Source: Murimonas intestini
GTDB lineage: Bacteria > Bacillota > Clostridia > Lachnospirales > Lachnospiraceae
DNA length: 64,000 nucleotides
Reading direction: 5' to 3'
Assembly (NCBI RefSeq): GCF_024622195.1
Contig: NZ_JANKBI010000006.1
Coordinates: 1-64,000, forward strand
Of the stretch, positions 52,108 through 60,745 are shown piece after piece (position 1 is the stretch's first letter; each line of letters starts with the position of its first letter). The position numbers were made by a program, and so were the translations under genes. The notes beneath the pieces were generated by a model that searched no databases, was not told the origin of the DNA, and was given only the letters and a program-made list of their open reading frames with translations.

Positions 52108-53968
52108 TTTCTACTGATTCCTCCTGCTCAGTCTCTGCAGTTTCCTCACTTCCGTAGATTATAGGGGCAATAGATGACTCCATAACTCTCTGGATCAGCC
52201 TGGCTCCTTTGCCATCCTTTTTATCAGACCATTTCAGTTTGCTCCCTGCATCCTGCATGATCCCCGCAAGGCCATTGAGTATGACCACCTTACCGGGAGC
52301 TTCATTAAATCTGAGCTCGATTTTTTTATCTTCAAAATATATCCTGCAGGTCCTTCTGGCTGCCTCCTCAAGAAACGATATATCCAGCTTCAGGACAAGC
52401 CTTTCATCCTCATCTCTGGCTATTGTTCCTGTAACTGCAGCCAGATATGGCTCCCCATGTTCTGTTATCTCCGTCACACAGGCCCTGCCAATGCCGATTT
52501 CTATTTTTTTATCTTCTTCACCTTCTGTAAATTCCATCCACAGTCTTCCGTTTTCCGACGTAAACCACAGCTTTTTAATGCCGTCTGTATAATTATTATG
52601 AAAAACCTGCATCATCAGCGGGAAAAAGCCCACTGAACCGCTGTCCATTATGTACCGGCGCCCCTCTGCCATGTGCATCAGATCCCTGATGCCGGCCTGA
52701 ACATTCCTGCCGGTCAAGTCAGCGGCATATCTGTCACTTCCTGCACGCCGTTCCCGTCTGCAGTACCTGCCTGACGGCTTTCTGTTTTTCCAGCCTCCCT
52801 GTTCAATCAGACTGACACCGCCTGATGCTGCCTCTGCACTGCGTATTACTGCTTTCAGATGCCTTGCCGCCTCCAAATCCTCCTGCAGAGGGCCTGCTCC
52901 AGGAGACAATTTACCTATGTATTTTTCCAGGATGCCCATGACAGCCCCCTCCTGGAAGATTTCACTGCTTCCTGCATTCGTAACAATAACCAGGTCAAGA
53001 TCTGGATATACCAGTACATTCTGTCCCAGCATGCCATTGAAATTAAAGCTGCCTTCCCTCTTTTTAGGCCAGATCTGATAGCCATAACCGCAGGAACTGC
53101 CGTCCTCATCCGTATCTATCTGTTTTTTTACAGATTCCTCTATCCACTCCTGAGCTATGATCTGCTGCCCGTTCCAGACTCCCTTACAGCGGTAGAGCCA
53201 GCCCAGCTTCGCAGCATCCTCCGGGGTCAGGAAAAGTCCCCATCCGCCTTTTGTTATACCTTTGGGACATGTCTCCCAGAATACCTTTGTTATACCAAGC
53301 GGCTCCCACAGACGCGGCCTCAGATAGTCCATCATGGTCTCGCCCGTTATTTCCGTGACAACAGCAGAGAGCATATAAGAATTCATACTATTGTACTCGA
53401 ATTTAGTACCGGGACTGTCATGAATGCCCGCCTCAAGAAATCCTTTTACCCAGTCACTTCCCGCAACAGCTCCGGTCTCGTTAAATGAGACTCCGCTTGC
53501 CATAGTAAGCAGGTGCCGGATGGTAATATCTCTCTGTCTGAGAAAACTAAAAAGATTCTGCCGGTTCTTAAATATATCTATCAGATGGTCATCCAGACTA
53601 AGCTTTCCCTCTGCTATCAGCATTCCAATTGCCATACCTGTAATGCTCTTGCACAGCGAATGTGTGATATGCCAGATCCCTCTTTTGTATGGTGCAAAAC
53701 CGCACTCACAGATGACATGTCCGCCCTTTACTGCCATGAACTGATGGATGTCACCCGTCCTGCTTTCTGAGAGCTCTTCAATCATGCCGGACAGCCAGTC
53801 CGAAGATATCCCCTGGCTTTCAGGTGTCGCCCTGGGAAACTTCTGCTGCAGCTCCCCCTGGGGAAAAGCCGGCTTCTGAGGAAAATACTCTACCCTGCTG
53901 ATGTCTGCTGTTTTTCCAAGCACCAGACTCCCAATCAGCTCAACAACTGCTTTTTGTTCCTTTAACAT
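52103..53968 (-). CDS. Beta-lactamase-fold serine hydrolase
   Basis: This 621-residue protein has an S-x-x-K nucleophile motif in THSLCKSITGMAIG, then a Tyr-x-Asn-type EYNSMNSYML and a later His/Gly motif. These are the class C beta-lactamase/DD-peptidase fold. A C-terminal extension of about 200 residues without recognised domain follows. There is no signal peptide, so it is cytoplasmic and more likely an esterase or peptidase than a true beta-lactamase. GGAGGCGG precedes the ATG. It is followed on the same strand by the GGDEF gene. Confidence 0.82.
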   Translation of the reverse strand: MLKEQKAVVELIGSLVLGKTADISRVEYFPQKPAFPQGELQQKFPRATPESQGISSDWLSGMIEELSESRTGDIHQFMAVKGGHVICECGFAPYKRGIWHITHSLCKSITGMAIGMLIAEGKLSLDDHLIDIFKNRQNLFSFLRQRDITIRHLLTMASGVSFNETGAVAGSDWVKGFLEAGIHDSPGTKFEYNSMNSYMLSAVVTEITGETMMDYLRPRLWEPLGITKVFWETCPKGITKGGWGLFLTPEDAAKLGWLYRCKGVWNGQQIIAQEWIEESVKKQIDTDEDGSSCGYGYQIWPKKREGSFNFNGMLGQNVLVYPDLDLVIVTNAGSSEIFQEGAVMGILEKYIGKLSPGAGPLQEDLEAARHLKAVIRSAEAASGGVSLIEQGGWKNRKPSGRYCRRERRAGSDRYAADLTGRNVQAGIRDLMHMAEGRRYIMDSGSVGFFPLMMQVFHNNYTDGIKKLWFTSENGRLWMEFTEGEEDKKIEIGIGRACVTEITEHGEPYLAAVTGTIARDEDERLVLKLDISFLEEAARRTCRIYFEDKKIELRFNEAPGKVVILNGLAGIMQDAGSKLKWSDKKDGKGARLIQRVMESSIAPIIYGSEETAETEQEESVEN

Positions 53969-54158
53969 AATTGCCGCCTCCGTTTTGATATAGTATAATA
54001 CAACTTTAAATATGATACAAGTGCCTGTTTTCTGTTACTTTTCTCACGCTATTGGCCCGGGGAGTATTTTCGTGCATATTTTGTATATATTCTCCAAATA
54101 TGTTGACTTCATCTGTCTCCATGACCTAAAATAGAATCAAAACAAGGAGGGAAATCAT

Positions 54159-54899
54159 ATGTTAGATGAAGCCTTAAAAAAAGCGGTCTTAAGGAGCAGG
54201 TACTTAGTCGCCCTGTGCGGGAGCGGAATGTTGAAGGAATACGGCCAGCTCAGCATGCGCGACCCTGACCGCGCCTATGAGATTGAGAAAAAATACGGAT
54301 ATTCTCCGGAAGAAATGTTCACAAGTTCTTTTTATTCAACCCGCCCTGACAGATTTTTTGAATTCTACAGAAATGAGATACTGGCCGGAGAGGGCTGTCC
54401 CGGGGAGGCCTTTTATCATCTGGCAGACCTTTCAAAATGCGGAAAATTAAAATGCGTGATCACAAACAACGTATACAGCTATCCGGAAAAAGCCGGATGC
54501 GAAAACGTAGTTTCCCTGCATGGTGATATTGAAAATAATTACTGTCCCCACTGTAAAGAAAAATATCCCAAAGAATATATCCTCGCGTCCAAAAATGCTC
54601 CCCGCTGCAGCAAATGCGGAGCTTTACTGCGCCCCGGACTGATCTTTTTCGGACAGACAGTCGATAATGCTCTCATGAGCCGCGCCACCGCTGAGGTTTC
54701 AAAAGCTGACGTTCTTCTTGTGATCGGCTCAAGCCTGAGATTTGAACCCGCAAGGCAGTACGCCCGGTATTTTGAAGGCGACCACCTTATAGTCATTAAT
54801 CCTGTGTCCGACTACTCAGACCGCCAGGCTGACCTGGTCATAAATGAGCCGATTGCAGATACCTTAAAGAAGATTTCAGAATGGGTGGAAGAGGCTTGA
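54159..54899 (+). CDS. Divergent Sir2-family (sirtuin-like) protein
   Basis: This 246-residue protein keeps the sirtuin outline: catalytic His in SLHGDIE, zinc-binding CPHC and CSKC, GSSLRFEPA and VINP. Key NAD-binding positions differ: GAGIS reads GSGML, the ESGIPDFR segment is replaced by KEYGQLSMRD, and TQNID reads TNNVY. It may therefore be a lipoamidase-, ADP-ribosyl- or deacylase-like variant, or have lost activity. AAGGAGGG precedes the ATG. It lies 35 bases before the MATE gene on the same strand. Confidence 0.85.
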   Translation: MLDEALKKAVLRSRYLVALCGSGMLKEYGQLSMRDPDRAYEIEKKYGYSPEEMFTSSFYSTRPDRFFEFYRNEILAGEGCPGEAFYHLADLSKCGKLKCVITNNVYSYPEKAGCENVVSLHGDIENNYCPHCKEKYPKEYILASKNAPRCSKCGALLRPGLIFFGQTVDNALMSRATAEVSKADVLLVIGSSLRFEPARQYARYFEGDHLIVINPVSDYSDRQADLVINEPIADTLKKISEWVEEA

Positions 54900-54934
54900 T
54901 TTTTAATTCTAGCGCGAGGGATGGATTTTACTAA

Positions 54935-56335
54935 ATGAAAAAGAATATGATCAAAACTAACCACATTACTGAAGGAGTCATCTGGAAACAGTTGCTGCTG
55001 TTCTTCTTTCCAATTGTACTGGGTACCTTTTTCCAGCAGTTCTACAATACCATAGACGCTGTCATCGTAGGGCGTTTTGTTGGCAAAGAGGCTCTTGCCA
55101 GCGTGGGAGGCTCAGCCGGCCAGATCATCAACCTGGTAGTTGGCTTTTTCACAGGCCTCACAGCCGGAGCAACTGTTATCATATCCCAGTTCTACGGGGC
55201 AAGGGACGGCAAAAGCCTGGGGGAGAGCATACATACAGCCTATGCCTTTTCTCTGGCAGGCAGCGTTATCATTACAATAGTCGGCATCCTGCTGGCCCCT
55301 TATATGCTTGAAAAGATGAATACGATGCCTGAATTGATGGCAGACTCCACTGCTTATCTGCAGATCTATTTTGGCGGAATAGTTTTTGTCTTCATTTATA
55401 ATATAGGCTCAAGTATCCTGAGAGCTGCCGGGGATTCTAAAAGGCCTCTTTACTACCTGATCGTCTGCTGTTTTTTAAATATTGTGCTTGATATCCTTCT
55501 GGTGGTCGTGTTCCCTCTGGGTGTGGCAGGCGTAGCTATTGCCACTCTGGCATCACAGGCTGTCAGTGCTGTCCTTGTAACAAGGGCTTTAATGAAATCA
55601 AGTGACATTCTTTCACTGTCCTTAAAGGAAATAAGGTTCCACAGGAACGTGCTGCGCTCCCAGCTCCGGATAGGCCTTCCGGGCGGGCTTCAGTCTGTGA
55701 TGTACAGTTTTTCCAATATAATCATCCAGGCAGCGCTGAACCAGTTTGGCACCGATACCACAGCTGCCTGGGCCGCCTACGGAAAGCTGGACGCTATCTT
55801 CTGGATGATCAGCGGCGCCTTCGGCATAGCCATCACTACTTTTGTGGGGCAGAATTTTGGCGCCGGCAAATACGACAGGATCAAAAAAAGTGTCCGCATC
55901 TGCCTGTTCATGGATTTTTCAGTGGCCGCTATCCTGGTGGTTTTCCTGATGCTCGCCAGAGTTCCGCTTTTTAGCATCTTTACAGCCGATGACAACGTAA
56001 TTCAGATCGGTTCAAAAATGCTGGAGATGATCACACCCTGTTATGTGTTCTTTGTATTTATAGAGATCCTTTCCGGAGCCCTGCGGGGTATCGGGGATGT
56101 GCTTATCCCAATGCTGCTGACCATGTTCGGCATCTGCGCGCTCAGAATAGTCTGGGTGGCAATCGCAGTTCCAGTAAGCCCCTCCGTATCGACAATTATC
56201 TTCAGCTATCCTATAACATGGGTGCTTACATCGATCCTGTTTATCATTTATTATGTATACAAGCAGAAGCGTCTGTTTCTGAAAGGAGCTGCCAGTAAAT
56301 CAAAGACCCCCGCAGCAGTCACCAAGGTCAAGTGA
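54935..56335 (+). CDS. MATE-family multidrug/metabolite exporter
   Basis: This 466-residue protein has about 12 hydrophobic helices and MATE features: the N-terminal WKQLLLFFFPIVLGTFFQQFYN, a cation-associated Asp in NTIDAVIVGRFVGKEAL, and duplicated halves with GLPGGLQSVMY and IAITTFVGQNFGAG. It probably exports organic cations or metabolites by Na+ or H+ antiport. No strong ribosome binding site precedes the ATG (GAGGG lies about 17 bases away). Confidence 0.9.
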   Translation: MKKNMIKTNHITEGVIWKQLLLFFFPIVLGTFFQQFYNTIDAVIVGRFVGKEALASVGGSAGQIINLVVGFFTGLTAGATVIISQFYGARDGKSLGESIHTAYAFSLAGSVIITIVGILLAPYMLEKMNTMPELMADSTAYLQIYFGGIVFVFIYNIGSSILRAAGDSKRPLYYLIVCCFLNIVLDILLVVVFPLGVAGVAIATLASQAVSAVLVTRALMKSSDILSLSLKEIRFHRNVLRSQLRIGLPGGLQSVMYSFSNIIIQAALNQFGTDTTAAWAAYGKLDAIFWMISGAFGIAITTFVGQNFGAGKYDRIKKSVRICLFMDFSVAAILVVFLMLARVPLFSIFTADDNVIQIGSKMLEMITPCYVFFVFIEILSGALRGIGDVLIPMLLTMFGICALRIVWVAIAVPVSPSVSTIIFSYPITWVLTSILFIIYYVYKQKRLFLKGAASKSKTPAAVTKVK

Positions 56336-56484
56336 GCCTGACTTTGGCCCGTTGCCCGCGTGAATAAAGGCGGTCCGGCTGAACTTTTACACTGCAACAT
56401 CAATATCTGAACTTTCATATGGCAAGTCTCCTCCTCCTATGCTATAATGGCTGTATATTCTAATCTTGCGGAAGGAGAGAAATT

Positions 56485-57042
56485 ATGTTTGAAGAAACAA
56501 GAAGAACTGCAGGCCGGGGGCTAATGTTTGTATTTACCGGCCAGATAGTAGCTCTGTTTAGCTTTATCCCGTTTCTGGGGCTGGCCGCACTTATCATCGG
56601 CGCTGTCATCTCCCTTTATGGGCTCTACACCCTGTCACAGGCAACCATAGACTATAAGAATGCATTCACGCTTACTCTTGTGGGAATGGTCATCGGCATT
56701 CTCGCCAACTTCTTTACAGGGGGATTTATGAGCGGTGTGTTAAGTATCCTGAAAAATATCATCAGTTTCCTGGTAGTTTATTACGTGTGCACCAGCACAG
56801 GGCAGCTGCTTTCAGGGATGAGTATGGCTCAGGCCTATACGCAGGCAGAGCGCGCACGCACAATATGGATGCTGTATGCAGTATGTATGGCTATCTCTAT
56901 TGTCTGCGGACTTCTGTCTTATATACCGATCATCAATATTATGGCTGCTCTTGTAAGTGTTGTGACAGCCGTTGTACAGCTGGTGGCTTCCATCCTTTAT
57001 CTTATTTTCCTCTGGAACAGCCAAAAGCTTTTACAGCTATAA
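56485..57042 (+). CDS. Polytopic membrane protein of unknown function
   Basis: This 185-residue protein has about five hydrophobic segments, starting VFTGQIVALFSFIPFLGLAAL and ending LVASILYLIFLWNSQKLL. I do not recognise the family. GGAAGGAGAG precedes the ATG, and TATAAT at 56443-56448 is a possible -10. It is followed by the riboswitch on the same strand and is otherwise not linked to neighbours. Confidence 0.7.
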   Translation: MFEETRRTAGRGLMFVFTGQIVALFSFIPFLGLAALIIGAVISLYGLYTLSQATIDYKNAFTLTLVGMVIGILANFFTGGFMSGVLSILKNIISFLVVYYVCTSTGQLLSGMSMAQAYTQAERARTIWMLYAVCMAISIVCGLLSYIPIINIMAALVSVVTAVVQLVASILYLIFLWNSQKLLQL

Positions 57043-57061
57043 ATATTTAATAAATTTTTAA

Positions 57062-57090
57062 TTGATTTTTCTCAAAAAGTATGTTAATCT
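57062..57090 (+). promoter_or_regulatory. Promoter before the Mn2+ riboswitch
   Basis: TTGATT at 57062-57067, a 17-base spacer and TAATCT at 57085-57090 place the transcript start at about 57097, just before the aptamer. Confidence 0.65.
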
Positions 57091-57099
57091 TTTGACAAA

Positions 57100-57236
57100 G
57101 AAAAGGGAGTAGCTGCCATCGATATAATAAATAAGATGGTACATGGTGTCGTCAGTACGATAGCGATATCCGCATCATGTAAGTGATTAGCAAGACTTTT
57201 ATTTCAGGCCCGGCCTGGAATAGAAGTCTTTTTTTT
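57100..57236 (+). promoter_or_regulatory. yybP-ykoY (Mn2+) riboswitch with expression-platform terminator
   Basis: The aptamer carries the family's conserved pieces in order: AAAAGGGAGTAGC at the 5' side (from 57101), GTCGTCAGTACG and ATCCGC in the middle, and TAGCAAGAC at the 3' side of P1. The GACTTTTATTT that closes P1 is also the 5' arm of a terminator (AAGACTTTTATTTCAGGCC pairing with its complement to 57230, then TTTTTT). The two folds exclude each other, so Mn2+ binding should relieve termination. The next gene on the strand is hflK, 115 bases downstream. Recognition is by eye against the known motif. Confidence 0.85.
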
Positions 57237-57350
57237 ATAAAAAATTATACACGCAGTCTTAAGCTGCTCCTTATCTTCAACATGATGACTGCCGGAACAC
57301 TAAAAACCATGGTTTAGCATACCGGCACTGCAACCGGAAGGAGAACGATT

Positions 57351-58517
57351 ATGAAGATACCAAACGGACAAGATTTCTTTAAAAGAAAGACACAATTTAA
57401 TACCGGCTCAGACAGTACATACCATTCAGGCGGCAGTTCCGGCAGATCAGGCGGCCGCATTAAACGGACTGTCATTATAGTGATTGCCGCAGTTGTTTTT
57501 GTTTTCCTGGGCATGGGCGCATTTTACCAGATACAGGAGCAGGAACAGGCAGTGCTTATCACTTTTGGAAAACCTAAAGCTGTCACGGAAACAGGACTCC
57601 ACTTTAAGCTTCCTGTTATCCAGCAGGTAAAAAAAGTGAACACGACTATTCAGGGATTTCCTATCGGATATGATCCCGCAACAAATGAACCTCTTGATTC
57701 AGAAAGTGTGATGATAACAAATGATTATAATTTTATCGATGTTGATTTCTTTGTTGAATACAGGATCTCTGATCCTGTCCAGTATCTGTACGCTTCTAAA
57801 CAGCCTGAAGATATTTTAAAAAATATCGCCCAGGGCAGCATACGTACTGTCATAGGAAGCTACAAGGTAGATGATGTACTGACTACTGGAAAGAGTGAGA
57901 TCCAGGCCAAGATAAAAGAAATGATCCTCACCAAGATGGAGGAACAGGACGTGGGCATCCAGCTGGTAAATATCACCATTCAGGATTCTGAGCCCCCCAC
58001 TGTTGAAGTAATGCAGGCCTTCAAAGCTGTGGAGACAGCCAAGCAGGGAAAAGAAACTTCTCTGAATAATGCAAATAAATACAGGAATGAAAAACTTCCT
58101 GAGGCTGAGGCAACAGCTGACCAGATCATCAAAAATGCCGAGGCAAAAAAACAGACACGTATAAATGAGGCTGAGGCCCAGGTTTCACGATTTGATTCCA
58201 TGTATGCGGAATATGAAAAAAATCCTGTAGTAACAAAACAGAGGATGTTTTATGAAGCCATGGAAGAAGTCCTTCCGGGCATGAAGATCATAATAGACAA
58301 CGGCGATGGTGTGCAGAAGGTGCTCCCTCTTGATTCTTTCACAGGAGACAGCAGCGCTGAATCACAGACAGGTACTCAGACGCCCAAAACTGCAGATCCA
58401 CAGAAACCTGCCGCTGAAAAGGCCGCACCTGCCGGCACTGAAGCTAACAGCAGCTCCGGGGAGGGCAGCCCTTCAGAGGATGCGGCACCGGAACAAGAAA
58501 CTGAAGCAGGCAATTAG
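57351..58517 (+). CDS. hflK: HflK-like SPFH membrane protein
   Basis: This 388-residue protein has a Gly/Ser/Arg-rich cytoplasmic N-terminus, one transmembrane helix near residues 40-62, and the SPFH/band 7 domain (IQEQEQAVLITFGKPKAV to about residue 300). HflK and HflC modulate the FtsH protease and form a membrane cage. The C-terminal 60 residues are Pro/Ala/Glu-rich low complexity. GGAAGGAGAA precedes the start. It is followed by hflC after 12 bases and preceded by the Mn2+ riboswitch. Confidence 0.9.
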   Translation: MKIPNGQDFFKRKTQFNTGSDSTYHSGGSSGRSGGRIKRTVIIVIAAVVFVFLGMGAFYQIQEQEQAVLITFGKPKAVTETGLHFKLPVIQQVKKVNTTIQGFPIGYDPATNEPLDSESVMITNDYNFIDVDFFVEYRISDPVQYLYASKQPEDILKNIAQGSIRTVIGSYKVDDVLTTGKSEIQAKIKEMILTKMEEQDVGIQLVNITIQDSEPPTVEVMQAFKAVETAKQGKETSLNNANKYRNEKLPEAEATADQIIKNAEAKKQTRINEAEAQVSRFDSMYAEYEKNPVVTKQRMFYEAMEEVLPGMKIIIDNGDGVQKVLPLDSFTGDSSAESQTGTQTPKTADPQKPAAEKAAPAGTEANSSSGEGSPSEDAAPEQETEAGN

Positions 58518-58529
58518 GAGGGAACGATT

Positions 58530-59402
58530 ATGAAGAAAAAACATGTAATAGGTATTATAGTGGCTGTGGCAGCAGTCATCATCCTTGGTTCCTCTGTAGT
58601 TGTGACGAACCAGAATGAGTATAAGCTGATACGGCAGTTTGGAAAAGTAAACAGGGTCATTGACTCTGCCGGGCTGGGCCTGAAGCTTCCTTTTATCCAG
58701 TCTGCAGACACACTTCCAAAGGAGACGCTGCTCTACGATCTGGCCCCTTCAGATGTGATCACAAAGGATAAAAAGACCATGATCAGTGACAGCTATATAC
58801 TCTGGAAGATCGAGGATCCTTTAAAGTTTGCCCAGACACTGAATTTTTCAATTTCAAATGCTGAAAACCGCATTAACACTGCTGTCTACAATGCCACAAA
58901 AAATGTAATCAGCAGCATGAACCAGGACGAGGTCATAACAAGCCGGGACGGCCTGTTATCTGACATGGTAATGGCCAATATAGGCAGCAATATGGAGCAA
59001 TACGGCATTAAGCTGACTGTATTCGAGCTGAAGCAGCTGGACCTTCCTGATGACAATAAAGATGCCGTCTATGAGCGGATGATCTCTGAACGCAACAACA
59101 TTGCAGCTACCTTCACAGCTGAGGGCGACTCAGAAGCTAAGGTGATCCGCAACACTACGGACAAGGAAATTGCCATACAAATATCAGAGGCCAGCAAGCA
59201 GGCTGAAATCCTTATCGCTGAAGGCGAGGCTGAATATATGAGAATTCTCTCAGAGGCATATTCTGATGAAAGCAAAACGGACTTCTACTCCTACGTGCGC
59301 AGCCTGGATGCTTTAAAAGCTTCTATGAAGGGCGGAGACAAAACTGTCGTCCTCTCATCAGATTCACCCATAGCCCAGATATTTAACGGCGCCGTACAGT
59401 AA
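58530..59402 (+). CDS. hflC: HflC-like SPFH membrane protein
   Basis: This 290-residue protein has an N-terminal transmembrane helix (VIGIIVAVAAVIILGSSVVV) and an SPFH domain (NQNEYKLIRQFGKVNRVIDSAGLGLKLPFIQS) with a C-terminal helix bundle (DKEIAIQISEASKQAEIL). It should pair with the upstream HflK and act on FtsH or membrane quality control. TTAGGAGGG precedes the ATG, and a strong terminator follows. Confidence 0.92.
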   Translation: MKKKHVIGIIVAVAAVIILGSSVVVTNQNEYKLIRQFGKVNRVIDSAGLGLKLPFIQSADTLPKETLLYDLAPSDVITKDKKTMISDSYILWKIEDPLKFAQTLNFSISNAENRINTAVYNATKNVISSMNQDEVITSRDGLLSDMVMANIGSNMEQYGIKLTVFELKQLDLPDDNKDAVYERMISERNNIAATFTAEGDSEAKVIRNTTDKEIAIQISEASKQAEILIAEGEAEYMRILSEAYSDESKTDFYSYVRSLDALKASMKGGDKTVVLSSDSPIAQIFNGAVQ

Positions 59403-59420
59403 CAAGCTTCAGATATAAAT

Positions 59421-59464
59421 GGGGGTGCCCCAAAAGCCAGGCCGGCTTTTGGGGCACCCTTTTA
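59421..59464 (+). terminator. Terminator after hflC
   Basis: A 16-bp stem (GGGTGCCCCAAAAGCC and its complement) is followed by TTTT. It also separates the convergent FliB-like gene. Confidence 0.9.
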
Positions 59465-59495
59465 TATGCTCACTTTCCAGAAGGCAGGCTTCCGG

Positions 59496-60590
59496 CTAAT
59501 TCAAAAGCAGGATCATGATATTATCAAAGCTGTAAAGATCATCCTCCATGATCTTTTTCTCCAGAAACTCCAGATTTTTATCAGAGTGCTCTATTTCCCT
59601 GGCAAATCTGTATGAAGCCTCCGCATATCCCGCTTCCATGCCCCCGCCCCCTCTCCGGGCCAGGCTGCATATCCACATTGTACTCAGGGCTGAAAACTTT
59701 ACCTTTGCGTATGCTTCTCCGTCATAGACAGCGCCACAGAAATATACAGATAAAAAGTATATCATCAGCTGTTCCCTGTATATTTCCTCTGTCCTGCTAC
59801 ATTCCGGGACGCTCTCTTTCTCCCCCGCCTTTTTCAGGTATGCACGCCAGGATGGCTCTACCGTTTCTAATTCATTAAAAACGGCCATCATCCTGTCTCT
59901 GAGCCCGGCAGCTTTGTTTGCCCTCTTCCTGTACTTCCAGAAAAAATCCCTGAAATACTCTTCTCTTCTGCTGCTCTTATAACGTTTTATGAGGCTGCCT
60001 GTCTTGTCTGTGCGTCCTCTGCCTATGCGCTGCTGCAGATCATGCCCAAATGCCAGGACAATACCTGTTCTCATGCCTATATCAACGTTCCTGTCTCTGA
60101 GAATATCATACATCACCGTTCTGGCTTCCAGCAGCATACTAAACAGCAGCCTGTCATAATCCCTGAAGTGTTCAGCCCTCTGCTGCCTCACTGTATGGAG
60201 GAATCCGGCCTTTCCCTGATTTCCCAGGATCAGCCTAGCCGCTTCAGGGCAGGAGAGAGACAAAGTATATTCCCGCCTGTTTTCAAATACCTCCACATGC
60301 CTTGGGTATCTCCTGCACGTGCGGCAAAGCATATCCTCCCCTGCCTCACGCTGCAGGTCACACAGGCCGTCTTCGTCCAGAAATTCACATCTGCCCTCAT
60401 ACTGGTGAAAACAGCCTCCCTCCCAGTCAATTGAATTCTTCAGACGGCTTCCGAATGCCCCATCCACATCTCTGTACTTTTCCAGCGTTTTCTCATCAAT
60501 GCTGATCTTCCAGCCAGTGCAGCAGGTGTCAGGGCAGTCTGCGGCAATACATCTGAACTTTTTATAATAATCTGGTATTGTATATTCCAT
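59496..60590 (-). CDS. FliB-like protein (flagellin lysine-N-methylase family)
   Basis: This 364-residue protein has the FliB-type cysteine pattern: C14, C19, C23 and C24, then C60, C68, C77 and the CRTCRRYPRH cluster near residue 91, consistent with iron-sulfur binding. The family is named for lysine methylation of flagellin, but no flagellar gene occurs within the window, so the target may be another protein or distant. No ribosome binding site is visible before ATG 60590, and a copy of the 27-bp repeat lies directly upstream. Confidence 0.82.
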   Translation of the reverse strand: MEYTIPDYYKKFRCIAADCPDTCCTGWKISIDEKTLEKYRDVDGAFGSRLKNSIDWEGGCFHQYEGRCEFLDEDGLCDLQREAGEDMLCRTCRRYPRHVEVFENRREYTLSLSCPEAARLILGNQGKAGFLHTVRQQRAEHFRDYDRLLFSMLLEARTVMYDILRDRNVDIGMRTGIVLAFGHDLQQRIGRGRTDKTGSLIKRYKSSRREEYFRDFFWKYRKRANKAAGLRDRMMAVFNELETVEPSWRAYLKKAGEKESVPECSRTEEIYREQLMIYFLSVYFCGAVYDGEAYAKVKFSALSTMWICSLARRGGGGMEAGYAEASYRFAREIEHSDKNLEFLEKKIMEDDLYSFDNIMILLLN

Positions 60591-60601
60591 GGTGTAATAA
60601 C

Positions 60602-60628
60602 GTTATTGTTCACTCCGTGACCAGTAAC
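60602..60628. repeat. 27-bp palindromic dispersed repeat, copy 4
   Basis: Arms GTTATTG and CCAGTAAC enclose TTCACTCCGTGA. It lies 12 bases upstream of the FliB-like ATG in the divergent gap to the nucleotidyltransferase gene, where it may have displaced or become part of a promoter. Confidence 0.8.
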
Positions 60629-60745
60629 GCAGTAACCTCCTATTCCGGATATATTCTCCCCCTTCTGCTTGCCAAATCCTCCCTTCCGCATTATAATCAG
60701 GATAAGTCAAAACCCCGCGAAAATAATAAAATGAAGGAGACAGAT

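Noticed and set aside
52103..53968. Antibiotic-resistance beta-lactamase
   Set aside because: It has the fold and the S-x-x-K motif but no signal peptide, and it is much longer than true beta-lactamases. A general serine hydrolase is the safer call.
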